64,000 nt of DNA, taken from Cristatella mucedo. Its lineage: Eukaryota > Bryozoa > Phylactolaemata > Cristatellidae. Numbering within the stretch: the stretch's first letter is position 1; every line of letters starts with the position of its first letter. Under the pieces are notes generated by a model. The model searched no databases and was not told where the DNA came from. It saw only the letters and a program-made list of their open reading frames with translations. This document shows positions 12,801 through 27,800 of this stretch, piece by piece. The position numbers and the translations under genes were made by a program. The stretch is from positions 805,501 through 869,500 of the forward strand of contig WPIO01000067.1 of NCBI GenBank assembly GCA_009760855.2. The letters run 5' to 3'.

Positions 12801-15800
12801 TGATGATGACAGCTTTTCAAGTGTACAAGATCGGACCTGACGGCACCCAAGCCGATTCGACGGCGAATGTGCTAAAAGTCAGTAGACAGTCCCTAAGTGT
12901 AGTTGCCAAAATAAATGACGTATGATACACTAATTGTCTTTCATTTTTTTACATTGCAGACTACTGCACTGATGTAGAACTACATAACAAGAGGCAGATG
13001 CTGTTTTATATAGATACTCAAGTAATTGATCCCTTTCGAATGATAAAATCATTTTAAACTGTTAAAAACGAAACGTTCTAACATGGGTTTAAGGATACCA
13101 AACGGCACAGAGTAGTGACGTATTATTGAAAGCTATGATGCTGCACTGATTGAGATATTATAAAATTGCCAAAGTATGTCACCTGCCCGGATCAAATATA
13201 GGTTTACTGAAATTTGAAGACCTTAATGTATACTCGACTCTGTGCTTACCTGAAATGACATTTGCTGATACTGCTTCAACAAACAGTGGGCAAGTTCAGC
13301 GAAAGCGACTCGACGAGGCACAAATTATTTTCCCTAGAAATAGTTGGCAATGAGAAATAACAAGCCCCCTTTCACGACAGCTACTCTCCTCGGTTCATCA
13401 CCCACCAACCCAGCCTTGGCAAGATTCGCTGCTTGAAGACTGAGAACTAAAATCAGCTACAATCATCTAGTACATTTTGCAAAACCGTGTTCATAGCCGA
13501 ACATCCGTTTCTATCAAATAACATACGACCATATTTTCTGATTCATGTTATTAACTCTCAGCAGCAGAACATATTTGGCTATCCTACAATGGGGCAGCCA
13601 CACTACGAATTACTTCATGGAATTGCCTCTTACCATCTGTCCCACTAACTCTGCACGTAGATGCAACTACTTCTCTTTATATCTCACATTTTTCTCAAGC
13701 TGCTTTCGACATTTCGAACACTTACGTCAACTTTTTGCCGTTTGCGACAGCAGTGGTTGGTAACGGGAGCTGCTGACCGCCTAAGACTCTGCTCCATTTG
13801 ATGTTCGGGTTCGGAACGCCATCAGCATCGCAAATTAGATCGACCGTTCCACCAACATGAACGCCGTCTTTTCCGAAATCGTCACTGACGGCCGTAACTT
13901 TCACTGAAGATGGTGCGTAGTGGTCTAAATCAAGTAGAGCAGATGTTTCTTGAAGCACGTTGGATTGAATGATTCGTGGAATTGGCACGAATACTTTAAC
14001 ACTCATTTTCAGCAATACATGCTGAGCAGATTGACTTATCATGGCTGTGGTCGAACTGTTGGCATATCTTTCAAATGAATATCAGTGCCTTGCCATGTCA
14101 CGCAAAGCAATGCATGAACTACCTGCCCACTAAGCTAGATCGTTATCCCCTAGATAATGCTATGGCATACATTAGAAAGATATTTCAGAGCTGGGCGAAC
14201 TGGAAGAGACTTCCCCGCACAGGCAAGGATGCAACATCGTGTAACACTCACCGAGCACGTTAATACTGATCTGGCTTGACGAAATAGGTCCGAAGCCATC
14301 GACGACTGCTTGACATGTGTAGACACCTGAGTTAGCTGAAGTTATTCCTTTGAGGCTGCAACATTTCATCCACACCATTACAGGAACACACTCGCACATA
14401 AGCTTTAGTCTGAATCACCTGCTGCCAGAGGAGTTAGCAGGTAAAATGCCTGACCGTCGCCAAAGGATGAGCTATGAAGTAGCATATGCCTTGCTATATA
14501 TAAAGAAAACTACAAAGCCTTAACGTTGGCTGAGTTGTGCCTCTTTGTAGGCTGAACTTAAGTTGTAATAAAGGAATCCGTTATCCATTCCGACTGACAG
14601 GTAAAGACGAAAAGTGTCAGGCTTCCATGACAAATCGATTCAACGTCTTGACTGGGAAACGTCGTGCCTGAATTTAAAGTTGGCTCAAAGCTTCCGAGTG
14701 CGATAGAGCGATCGGCGTCTAAGTGGCCCTATTTTGAGTTAGGCGATATTTACCGATAACGTGTGCCACATTCATTGGAAAAACATTTCGAATGCATACG
14801 CTTGACGACCAGCAGCCTGTCAATATCATTAGGAGGCATTTTTAGCGAACTCACTTGAGCACAGCAGTGCCTGGCGAAGAAACACTGGGAAGTAGCTGTC
14901 CATCCTTTGTCCACACCAGCTGAAGGCTTGAGTCACCGATGGCACGACCAGTGATCGACAAGTCAGTTCCAGGTAGGAAGGAGTTGGCGTCCCCATTTAA
15001 AGGTCGCACCCCACTTGCGACCACTTCGACCTTCAATGGCGACCAGTTGATGGGTCTGCTTCCACCTGAGAGGATGTTCAAGGTGTTACCAACAGCGACA
15101 AGCTCCATGAAGCAAACTTCCCAAGATATTTTCTCATTAAATATTTGTAACCTATCAACACTACGTATCGAACGGCTGATGAGCCGCACTCTTCGTTGAT
15201 TATTATCTCTGTAGGCTGATAAGATCATCTGATGATATTTAAAGAAGTAACGAACAGATTGCACTGTACCACAGCTCAAAAATCAACGGGTGACGGAGTC
15301 AGAATGCACATGCACATGTCTGCCAATTTTCGTCGGGACCGAAATAATTGTACAATTGCAAGCACTAATTTGTACGCCTGCTTTCACAAAGCAGCAAAGT
15401 GTTACTGATGCGCCTGTGCTTAAAGAACGTGCATAATGTCAGCCAGATCTCAAGCACTCGCTGCATTCAACTGTACATAGAGAATGCAATCGACAAGTCC
15501 TGCATGCTAGGGAAGAGATCCCTAATTGCGAAGCCCTTGACCGGGAAACGGACGATGCCACTGCAGTCAGCACAGATGGCAAAGGCAAATCGTCGGCTTC
15601 CCATGCATGTTGGGTGCAGTGTCAAGCTTGGAAATGAGCAAATGCACTTGCCTTTTGGGTCACTGACGACGCTGACAGCAGTAGACACCGAACCGTACCG
15701 ATTCTGAGCAGTACACAAGTACGTTCCAATGTCACCTGCCTTGACTGATGGTATCCTACAAAGGAATGTTCAGGTGTGCATGCTGAGTCAGATCGGGTTT

Positions 15801-18800
15801 CACTTAAATTCTCGAGATAAAGGACTGCACTTTGAAACTTTGATCATTCTTGTAATCAGTGTCCGTCGTGTCAGCTATGGATTGACACAGCCGACAGCGA
15901 ACTAACTTCAGCCGTAGCCATTGGAAGCGATAGTATGTCTTCCAGCACAATTCTATTGCAATAACTTTCTGTATGCAGCTTTTGCGTTCTGAAAGGTTCA
16001 ACTAGAAAACTATCGATAGCAGGCAATCTGGAAAGAATGAAACTGACTTCAGATATACGTCTGTGCTACCTTAATTACGGTTTAAAATGATGGCTAAACT
16101 GGAACATCGTCCTTTCATTGGAAGCGACATGAAACTGTTACTCCGGCACTAGACATCTATGAAGATTGCGAATAAACTAACCATGACAGGCTATGCAGCA
16201 CTAGGTACGAGAATTTCACTGCTCTAGCACTTGTAGACCTGTCGGTTTTCATCGAAGCCAGAGATCGTGATGTCTTACTTCAATGATTAAGACCGTGGAT
16301 TAGTCTAGCAGACTTGATAGCTCGATTGAAATCGTTCCTCACTGATCGTGCTCAATCCGCATCTTTTGTAGGTATAGTCTGCATTACAAGATCACCTACC
16401 AGTTGAGTCCCTCTACGGTTCATTTTCGGTCCATTGACCTCTTTCATTCATACTGAACCTCAGAGAAACCTGACTAACGGTCTACGAATTACGTGTCACT
16501 TTATACAAACAATACTGAATAGTATTTGGATAAACAATTTCAGAATCCGTGGCAGCAACTGATAAAGTGATCGCTTGCTTTGCTGACAGTCAACCACGGT
16601 GTCGGTAGACAATGCTGGAAAGTGCAGGCGATAAAACGGAACTATTGCTAACGACACTCGCAATGCATATGAATGATTTAGAAAGCTCGTCTCTTGTAAC
16701 AGGCGACTTTGCAGCTTGAAAATTGTCACATCCTCGCCATTTAGGGTCACACATCTAAAAACGTTTACATTTTGATAGCTTCTCTCAACGGAATCTTGGT
16801 TTAGATAAGCTTTACCTCAAGTTGCAATCAAAGATTCATAACTTTTTTCGATGTTGCTCTGCTAAAGATTTAACTTTATCCTTAGTTCTGACTCGGCTTT
16901 ACTAATGCAATTTCCTTTGGCTGAGCTAGAGAAAAGCGACCGGAACGTTGCCTCTGGATATATACACGACAGTACAGCTGGCTTGCTAATGCCAAGGTTC
17001 GGTCTTGTATGTTGTTTTCAAAAGAAATTTGGATCGCTGGCTGTCGATCGATAGCTACATACTGGGGATGGCAGACGGGCATACGAGGCCATCCACGGCC
17101 TGGCTCCTTCTCGTCTTGTCAAACTGTGCCACCTCTTGCAGCAGCCACTCCGTTCCCGGTTCCGGTCGTGTATGGAAAATATATTCACTGTCCTATTCCT
17201 CCACTTGAAGGCTGTTGGTGACAGAATGTTGTGCTCTGGGGGTCGTCGACTCCTGGATTTCCCTCTCACGATTCTAATGCAATGACGCCTACGTTAGTGC
17301 TGCCTATTACGGCACGACCTTTCCATACTTCCTGAGCTGCTACTTTCGTGTTGCTCACTACCCTAGCTGCTCACCTGACTCGGCTAGGCTTTCAAATTCC
17401 TTTCCGTTGCGTGAGATAAAGTAAGTTGGCTACCGAACGCTACCGAAAGAAGCTTAGGGTTTGAGTGGGCTATATGAACCTCTCCTGCTTTACATCGCCA
17501 TAGTCTTCGTAGATTTTAAGATTTGCAGACAGAGTTCCATCTTCGTTTAGTGCAGCAACACTGCCATCGATCCTTCGAAAGGACTACTTCAAATTCTGAC
17601 CTACATACTTACCTTCAAATTAAAAGTGAGCAGAGCATTTATTGAGTTTGCATTATAATTACGTCTGTTTCAAGCTTCTGCCAAATTACTCGTTTATAAC
17701 TTAATCAATTTTCACTAAGTAAGTAAGTAAGAGTAGCAAGAGCTACCCCGAGTTGCTGCATCATGCGGTCTTAGTCTATCTAGTCAATTAAATGAGTTTT
17801 GTTTTTACGATCTACTATGTGCCCCGTCTTTCAAAGGTCTTTAGAACGCCTCACTTAAAATTAAAATGTCACTTGTATTATGAGCTCGTGTCGTCTTGCA
17901 TGCCGAAAGTTCTCAGGGTTTATTCGTGCTTTGAAGGCTGGTTGTCACATGTATGTTTACGCATTTAATCTCAATACTGCTTCGGTGCTAGAGTGGAAAC
18001 CTTTTCTAATAGCTCCTCACTTACTTTAGTTGGCCGCCGTCGACGACGGCATAGGCCGGCAAGGGAGCCTTCTGAGAGCCCTTGGCCCTGTACCATGTAT
18101 AGGTGCACGCTGGACCACAATTTGCTTGGCAAACGAGGATGAGCTCTCCACCAATTGCGACGCCACCACTACCACCTGCACCGTTGGGGGAAGTCACTTT
18201 TGCCGAGTTTGGAGCGTAGCTGCCTACAAGTGCATCGAAATCGTCACTCGGTCGCTTTACTATCACATGGATTGTACAACGACTGGAACTTTGATTGTTT
18301 CAGGCACATAAAGCAGCCCCATTAAATCGGTTCATGCAGAGGCACATCTCTTAACATGTCAACCAGCTGCTAGAGGCTTTAGTATTCGTGACGGAACGTA
18401 ACAGGGGAAACCGTCGAAATGCCAAGCAGCACGAGCAGGCTCGTTCCAGCAAGTTACCTTTTACATCAACAGCGACGTTGACCGTCCCAGACGATGAGCC
18501 GTCCTGGTTCGTAGCAGTGCACGTGTAAGTTCCAGAATCTTGAGCCTGAACTGAGGTTAGCCTACAAGCGGCATCTCAGAGGTGCATGATGAGCTCAAGT
18601 TTGATGATGACAGCTTTTCAAGTGTACAAGATCGGACCTGACGGCACCCAAGCCGATTCGACGGCGAATGTGCTAAAAGTCAGTAGACAGTCCCTAAGTG
18701 TAGTTGCCAAAATAAATGACGTATGATACACTAATTGTCTTTCATTTTTTTACATTGCAGACTACTGCACTGATGTAGAACTACATAACAAGAGGCAGAT

Positions 18801-21800
18801 GCTGTTTTTATATAGATACTCAAGTAATTGATCCCTTTCGAATGATAAAATCATTTTAAACTGTTAAAAACGAAACGTTCTAACATGGGTTTAAGGATAC
18901 CAAACGGCACAGAGTAGTGACGTATTATTGAAAGCTATGATGCTGCACTGATTGAGATATTATAAAATTGCCAAAGTATGTCACCTGCCCGGATCAAATA
19001 TAGGTTTACTGAAATTTGAAGACCTTAATGTATACTCGACTCTGTGCTTACCTGAAATGACATTTGCTGATACTGCTTCAACAAACAGTGGGCAAGTTCA
19101 GCGAAAGCGACTCGACGAGGCACAAATTATTTTCCCTAGAAATAGTTGGCAATGAGAAATAACAAGCCCCCTTTCACGACAGCTACTCTCCTCGGTTCAT
19201 CACCCACCAACCCAGCCTTGGCAAGATTCGCTGCTTGAAGACTGAGAACTAAAATCAGCTACAATCATCTAGTACATTTTGCAAAACCGTGTTCATAGCC
19301 GAACATCCGTTTCTATCAAATAACATACGACCATATTTTCTGATTCATGTTATTAACTCTCAGCAGCAGAACATATTTGGCTATCCTACAATGGGGCAGC
19401 CACACTACGAATTACTTCATGGAATTGCCTCTTACCATCTGTCCCACTAACTCTGCACGTAGATGCAACTACTTCTCTTTATATCTCACATTTTTTCTCA
19501 AGCTGCTTTCGACATTTCGAACACTTACGTCAACTTTTTGCCGTTTGCGACAGCAGTGGTTGGTAACGGGAGCTGCTGACCGCCTAAGACTCTGCTCCAT
19601 TTGATGTTCGGGTTCGGAACGCCATCAGCATCGCAAATTAGATCGACCGTTCCACCAACATGAACGCCGTCTTTTCCGAAATCGTCACTGACGGCCGTAA
19701 CTTTCACTGAAGATGGTGCGTAGTGGTCTAAATCAAGTAGAGCAGATGTTTCTTGAAGCACGTTGGATTGAATGATTCGTGGAATTGGCACGAATACTTT
19801 AACACTCATTTTCAGCAATACATGCTGAGCAGATTGACTTATCATGGCTGTGGTCGAACTGTTGGCATATCTTTCAAATGAATATCAGTGCCTTGCCATG
19901 TCACGCAAAGCAATGCATGAACTACCTGCCCACTAAGCTAGATCGTTATCCCTAGATAATGCTATGGCATACATTAGAAAGATATTTCAGAGCTGGGCGA
20001 ACTGGAAGAGACTTCCCCGCACAGGCAAGGATGCAACATCGTGTAACACTCACCGAGCACGTTAATACTGATCTGGCTTGACGAAATAGGTCCGAAGCCA
20101 TCGACGACTGCTTGACATGTGTAGACACCTGAGTTAGCTGAAGTTATTCCTTTGAGGCTGCAACATTTCATCCACACCATTACAGGAACACACTCGCACA
20201 TAAGCTTTAGTCTGAATCACCTGCTGCCAGAGGAGTTAGCAGGTAAAATGCCTGACCGTCGCCAAAGGATGAGCTATGAAGTAGCATATGCCTTGCTATA
20301 TAAAGAAAACTACAAAGCCTTAACGTTGGCTGAGTTGTGCCTCTTTGTAGGCTGAACTTAAGTTGTAATAAAGGAATCCGTTATCCATTCCGACTGACAG
20401 GTAAAGACGAAAAGTGTCAGGCTTCCATGACAAATCGATTCAACGTCTTGACTGGGAAACGTCGTGCCTGAATTTAAAGTTGGCTCAAAGCTTCCGAGTG
20501 CGATAGAGCGATCGGCGTCTAAGTGGCCCTATTTTGAGTTAGGCGATATTTACCGATAACGTGTGCCACATTCATTGGAAAAACATTTCGAATGCATACG
20601 CTTGACGACCAGCAGCCTGTCAATATCATTAGGAGGCATTTTTAGCGAACTCACTTGAGCACAGCAGTGCCTGGCGAAGAAACACTGGGAAGTAGCTGTC
20701 CATCCTTTGTCCACACCAGCTGAAGGCTTGAGTCACCGATGGCACGACCAGTGATCGACAAGTCAGTTCCAGGTAGGAAGGAGTTGGCGTCCCCATTTAA
20801 AGGTCGCACCCCACTTGCGACCACTTCGACCTTCAATGGCGACCAGTTGATGGGTCTGCTTCCACCTGAGAGGATGTTCAAGGTGTTACCAACAGCGACA
20901 AGCTCCATGAAGCAAACTTCCCAAGATATTTTCTCATTAAATATTTGTAACCTATCAACACTACGTATCGAACGGCTGATGAGCCGCACTCTTCGTTGAT
21001 TATTATCTCTGTAGGCTGATAAGATCATCTGATGATATTTAAAGAAGTAACGAACAGATTGCACTGTACCACAGCTCAAAAATCAACGGGTGACGGAGTC
21101 AGAATGCACATGCACATGTCTGCCAATTTTCGTCGGGACCGAAATAATTGTACAATTGCAAGCACTAATTTGTACGCCTGCTTTCACAAAGCAGCAAAGT
21201 GTTACTGATGCGCCTGTGCTTAAAGAACGTGCATAATGTCAGCCAGATCTCAAGCACTCGCTGCATTCAACTGTACATAGAGAATGCAATCGACAAGTCC
21301 TGCATGCTAGGGAAGAGATCCCTAATTGCGAAGCCCTTGACCGGGAAACGGACGATGCCACTGTAGTCAGCACAGATGGCAAAGGCAAATCGTCGGCTTC
21401 CCATGCATGTTGGGTGCAGTGTCAAGCTTGGAAATGAGCAAATGCACTTGCCTTTTGGGTCACTGACGACGCTGACAGCAGTAGACACCGAACCGTACCG
21501 ATTCTGAGCAGTACACAAGTACGTTCCAATGTCACCTGCCTTGACTGATGGTATCCTACAAAGGAATGTTCAGGTGTGCATGCTGAGTCAGATCGGGTTT
21601 CACTTAAATTCTCGAGATAAAGGACTGCACTTTGAAACTTTGATCATTCTTGTAATCAGTGTCCGTCGTGTCAGCTATGGATTGACACAGCCGACAGCGA
21701 AGTAACTTCAGCCGTAGCCATTGGAAGCGATAGTATGTCTTCCAGCACAATTCTATTGCAATAACTTTCTGTATGCAGCTTTTGCGTTCTGAAAGGTTCA

Positions 21801-24800
21801 ACTAGAAAAACTATCGATAGCAGGCAATCTGGAAAGAAATGAAACTGACTTCAGATATACGTCTGTGCTACCTTAATTACGGTTTAAAATGATGGCTAAA
21901 CTGGAACATCGTCCTTTCATTGGAAGCGACATGAAACTGTTACTCCGGCACTAGACATCTATGAAGATTGCGAATAAACTAACCATGACAGGCTATGCAG
22001 CACTAGGTACGAGAATTTCACTGCTCTAGCACTTGTAGACCTGTCGGTTTTCATCGAAGCCAGAGATCGTGATGTCTTACTTCAACGATTAAGACCGTGG
22101 AGTAGTCTAGCAGACTTGATAGCTCGATTGAAATCGTTCCTCACTGATCGTGCTCAATCCGCATCTTTTGTAGGTATAGTCTGCATTACAAGATCACCTA
22201 CCAGTTGAATCCCTCTACGGTTCATTTTCGGTCCATTGACCTCTTTCATTCATACTGAACCTCAGAGAAACCTGACTAACGGTCTACGAATTACGTGTTA
22301 CTTTATACAAACAATACTGAATAGTATTTGGATAAACAATTTCAGAATCCGTGGCAGCAACTGATAAAGTGATCGCTTGCTTTGCTGACAGTAAACCATG
22401 GTGTCGGTAGACAATGCTGGAAAGTGCAGGCGATAAAACGGAACTATTGCTAACGACACTCGCAATGCATATGAATGATTTAGAAAGCTCGTCTCTTGTA
22501 ACAGGCGACTTTGCAGCTTGAAAATTGTCACATCCTCGCCATTTAGGGTCACACATCTAAAAACGTTTACATTTTGATAGCTTCTCTCAACGGAATCTTG
22601 GTTTAGATAAGCTTTACCTCAAGTTGCAATCAAGATTCATAACTTTTTTTCGATGTTGCTCTGCTAAAGATTTAACTTTATCCTTAGTTCTGACTCGGCT
22701 TTACTAATGCAATTTCCTTTGGCTGAGCTAGAGAAAAGCGACCGGAACGTTGCCTCTGGATATATACACGACAGTACAGCTGGCTTGCTAATGCCAAGGT
22801 TTGGTCTTGTATGTTGTTTTCAAAAGAAATTTGGATCGCTGGCTGTCGATCGATAGCTACATACTGGGATGGGATGGCAGACGGGCATACGAGGCCATCC
22901 ACGGCCTGGCTCCTTCTCGTCTTGTCAAACTGTGCCACCTCTTGCAGCCACTCCGTTCCCGGTTCCGGTCGTGTATGGAAAATATATTCACTGTCCTATT
23001 CCTCCACTTGAAGGCTGTTGGTGACAGAATGTTGTGCTCTGGGGGTCGTCGACTCCTGGATTTCCCTCTCACGATTCTAATGCAATGACGCCTACGTTTA
23101 GTGCTGCCTATTACGGCACGACCTTTCCATACTTCCTGAGCTGCTACTTTCGTGTTGCTCACTACCCTAGCTGCTCACCTGACTCGGCTAGGCTTTCAAA
23201 TTCCTTTACGTTGCGTGAGATAAAGTAAGTTGGCTACCGAACGCTACCGAAAGAAGCTTAGGGTTTGAGTGGGCTATTATGAACCTCTCTCCTGCTTTAC
23301 ATCGCCATAGTCTTCGTAGATTTTAAGATTTGCAGACAGAGTTCCATCTTCGTTTAGTGCAGCAACACTGCCATCGATCCTTCGAAAGGACTACTTCAAA
23401 TTCTGACCTACATACTTACCTTCAAACTTTAAAAGTGAGCAGAGCATTTATTGAGTTTGCATTATAATTACGTCTGTTTCAAGCTTCTTCCAAATTACTC
23501 GTTTATAACTTAATCAATTTTCACTAAGTAAGTAAGTAAGAGTAGCAAGAGCTACCCCGAGTTGCTGCATCATGCGGTCTTAGTCTATCTAGTCAATTAA
23601 ATGAGTTTGTTTTTACGATCTACTATGTGCCCCGTCTTTCAAAGGTCTTTAGAACGCCTCACTTAAAATTAAAATGTCACTTGTATTATGAGCTCGTGTC
23701 GTCTTGCATGCCGAAAGTTCTCAGGGTTTATTCGTGCTTTGCAGGCTGGTTGTCACATGTATGTTTACGCATTTAATCTCAATACTGCTTCGGTGCTAGA
23801 GTGAAAACCTTTTCTAATAGCTCCTCACTTACTTTAGTTGGCCGCCGTCGACGACGGCATAGGCCGGCAAGGGAGCCTTCTGAGAGCCCTTGGCCCTGTA
23901 CCATGTATAGGTGCACGCTGGACCACAATTCGCTTGGCAAACGAGGATGAGCTCTCCACCAATTGCGACGCCACCACTACCACCAGCACCGTTGGGGGAA
24001 GTCACTTTTGCCGAGTTTGGAGCGTAGCTGCCTACAAGTGCATCGAAATCGTCACTCGGTCGCTTTTACTATCACATGGATTGTACAACGACTGGAACTT
24101 TGATTGTTTCAGGAACATAAAGCAGCCCCATTAAATCGGTTCATGCAGAGGCACATCTCTTAACATGTCAACCAGCTGCTAGAGGCTTTAGTATTCGTGA
24201 CGGAACGTAACAGGGGGAAACCGTCGAAATGCCAAGCAGCACGAGCAGGCTCGTTCCAGCAAGTTACCTTTTACATCAACAGCGACGTTGACCGTCCCAG
24301 ACGATGAGCCGTCCCTGGTTCGTAGCAGTGCACGTGTAAGTTCCAGAATCTTGAGCCTGAACTGAGGTTAGCCTACAAGCGGCATCTCAGAGGTGCATGA
24401 TGAGCTCAAGTTTGATGATGACAGCTTTTCAAGTGTACAAGATCGGACCTGACGGCACCCAAGCCGATTCGACGGCGAATGTGCTAAAAGTCAGTAGCCA
24501 GTCCCTAAGTGTAGTTGCCAAAACAAATGACGTATGATACACTAATTGTCTTTCATTTTTTTTACATTGCAGACTACTGCACTGATGTAGAACTACATAA
24601 CAAGAGGCAGATGCTGTTTTATATAGATACTCAAGTAATTGATCCCTTTCGAATGATGAAATCATTTTAAACTGTTAAAAACGAAACGTTCTAACATGGG
24701 TTTAAGGATACCAAACCGCACAGAGTAGTGACGTATTATTGAAAGCTATGATGCTGCACTGATTGAGATATTATAAAATTGCCAAAGTATGTCACCTGCC

Positions 24801-27800
24801 CGGATCAAATATAGGTTTACTGAAATTTGAAGACCTTAATGTATACTCGACTCTGTGCTTACCTGAAATGACATTTGCTGATACTGCTTCAACAGACAGT
24901 GGGCAAGTTCAGCGAAAGCGACTCGACGAGGCACAAATTATTTTCCCTAGAAATAGTTGGCAATGAGAAATAACAAGCCCCCTTTCACGACAGCTACTCT
25001 CCTCGGTTCATCACCCACCAACCCAGCCTTGGCAAGATTCGCTGCTTGAAGACTGAGAACTAAAATCAGCTACAATCATCTAGTACATTTTGCAAAACCG
25101 TGTTCATAGCCGAACATCCGTTTCTATCAAATAACATACGACCCATATTTTCTGATTCATGTTATTAACTCTCAGCAGCAGAACATATTTGGCTATCCTA
25201 CAATGGGGCAGCCACACTACGAATTACTTCATGGAATTGCCTCTTACCATCTGTCCCACTAACTCTGCACGTAGATGCAACTACTTCTCTTTATATCTCA
25301 CATTTTTCTCAAGCTGCTTTCGACATTTCGAACACTTACGTCAACTTTTTGCCGTTTGTGACAGCAGTGGTTGGTAACGGGAGCTGCTGACCGCCTAAGA
25401 CTCTGCTCCATTTGATGTTCGGGTTCGGAACGCCATCAGCATCGCAAATTAGATCGACCGTTCCACCAACATGAACGCCGTCTTTTCCGAAATCGTCACT
25501 GACGGCCGTAACTTTCACTGAAGATGGTGCGTAGTGGTCTAAATCAAGTAGAGCAGATGTTTCTTGAAGCACGTTGGATTGAATGATTCGTGGAATTGGC
25601 ACGAATACTTTAACACTCATTTTCAGCAATACATGCTGAGCAGATTGACTTATCATGGCTGTGGTCGAACTGTTGGCATATCTTTCAAATGAATATCAGT
25701 GCCTTGCCATGTCACGCAAAGCAATGCATGAACTACCTGCCCACTAAGCTAGATCGTTATCCCTAGATAATGCTATGGCATACATTAGAAAGATATTTCA
25801 GAGCTGGGCGAACTGGAAGAGACTTCCCCGCACAGGCAAGGATGCAACATCGTGTAACACTCACCGAGCACGTTAATACTGATCTGGCTTGACGAAATAG
25901 GTCCGAAGCCATCGACGACTGCTTGACATGTGTAGACGCCTGAGTTAGCTGAAGTTATTCCTTTGAGGCTGCAACATTTCATCCACACCATTACAGGAAC
26001 ACACTCGCACATAAGCTTTAGTCTGAATCACCTGCTGCCAGAGGAGTTAGCAGGTAAAATGCCTGACCGTCGCCAAAGGATGAGCTATGAAGTAGCATAT
26101 GCCTTGCTATATAAAGAAAACTACAAAGCCTTAACGTTGGCTGAGTTGTGCCTCTTTGTAGGCTGAACTTAAGTTGTAATAAAGGAATCCGTTATTCATT
26201 CCGACTGACAGGTAAAGACGAAAAGTGTCAGGCTTCCATGACAAATCGATTCAACGTCTTGACTGGGAAACGTCGTGCCTGAATTTAAAGTTGGCTCAAA
26301 GCTTCCGAGTGCGATAGAGCGATCGGCGTCTAAGTGGCCCTATTTTGAGTTAGGCGATATTTACCGACAACGTGTGCCACATTCATTGGAAAAACATTTC
26401 GAATGCATACGCTTGACGACCAGCAGCCTGTCAATATCATTAGGAGGCATTTTTTAGCGAACTCACTTGAGCACAGCAGTGCCTGGCGAAGAAACACTGG
26501 GAAGTAGCTGTCCATCCTTTGTCCACACCAGCTGAAGGCTTGAGTCACCGATGGCACGACCAGTGATCGACAAGTCAGTTCCAGGTAGGAAGGAGTTGGC
26601 GTCCCCATTTAAAGGTCGCACCCCACTTGCGACCACTTCGACCTTCAATGGCGACCAGTTGATGGGTCTGCTTCCACCTGAGAGGATGTTCAAGGTGTTA
26701 CCAACAGCGACAAGCTCCATGAAGCAAACTTCCCAAGATATTTTCTCATTAAATATTTGTAACCTATCAACACTACGTATCGAACGGCTGATGAGCCGCA
26801 CTCTTCGTTGATTATTATCTCTGTAGGCTGATAAGATCATCTGATGATATTTAAAGAAGTAACGAACAGATTGCACTGTACCACAGCTCAAAAATCAACG
26901 GGTGACGGAGTCAGAATGCACATGCACATGTCTGCCAATTTTCGTCGGGACCGAAATAATTGTACAATTGCAAGCACTAATTTGTACGCCTGCTTTCACA
27001 AAGCAGCAAAGTGTTACTGATGCGCCTGTGCTTAAAGAACGTGCATAATGTCAGCCAGATCTCAAGCACTCGCTGCATTCAACTGTACATAGAGAATGCA
27101 ATCGACAAGTCCTGCATGCTAGGGAAGAGATCCCTAATTGCGAAGCCCTTGACCGGGAAACGGACGATGCCACTGTAGTCAGCACAGATGGCAAAGGCAA
27201 ATCGTCGGCTTCCCATGCATGTTGGGTGCAGTGTCAAGCTTGGAAATGAGCAAATGCACTTGCCTTTTGGGTCACTGACGACGCTGACAGCAGTAGACAC
27301 CGAACCGTACCGATTCTGAGCAGTACACAAGTACGTTCCAATGTCACCTGCCTTGACTGATGGTATCCTACAAAGGAATGTTCAGGTGTGCATGCTGAGT
27401 CAGATCGGGTTTCACTTAAATTCTCGAGATAAAGGACTGCACTTTGAAACTTTGATCATTCTTGTAATCAGTGTCCGTCGTGTCAGCTATGGATTGACAC
27501 AGCCGACAGCGAAGTAACTTCAGCCGTAGCCATTGGAAGCGATAGTATGTCTTCCAGCACAATTCTATTGCAATAACTTTCTGTATGCAGCTTTTGCGTT
27601 CTGAAAGGTTCAACTAGAAAACTATCGATAGCAGGCAATCTGGAAAGAATGAAACTGACTTCAGATATACGTCTGTGCTACCTTAATTACGGTTTAAAAT
27701 GATGGCTAAACTGGAACATCGTCCTTTCATTGGAAGCGACATGAAACTGTTACTCCGGCACTAGACATCTATGAAGATTGCGAATAAACTAACCATGACA

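Noticed and set aside
23829-24074. Apparent loss of the alpha N-half reading frame in R4
   Set aside because: The extra T at about 24,066 is upstream of the acceptor; exon 23,833-24,031 itself is intact at 199 bp.
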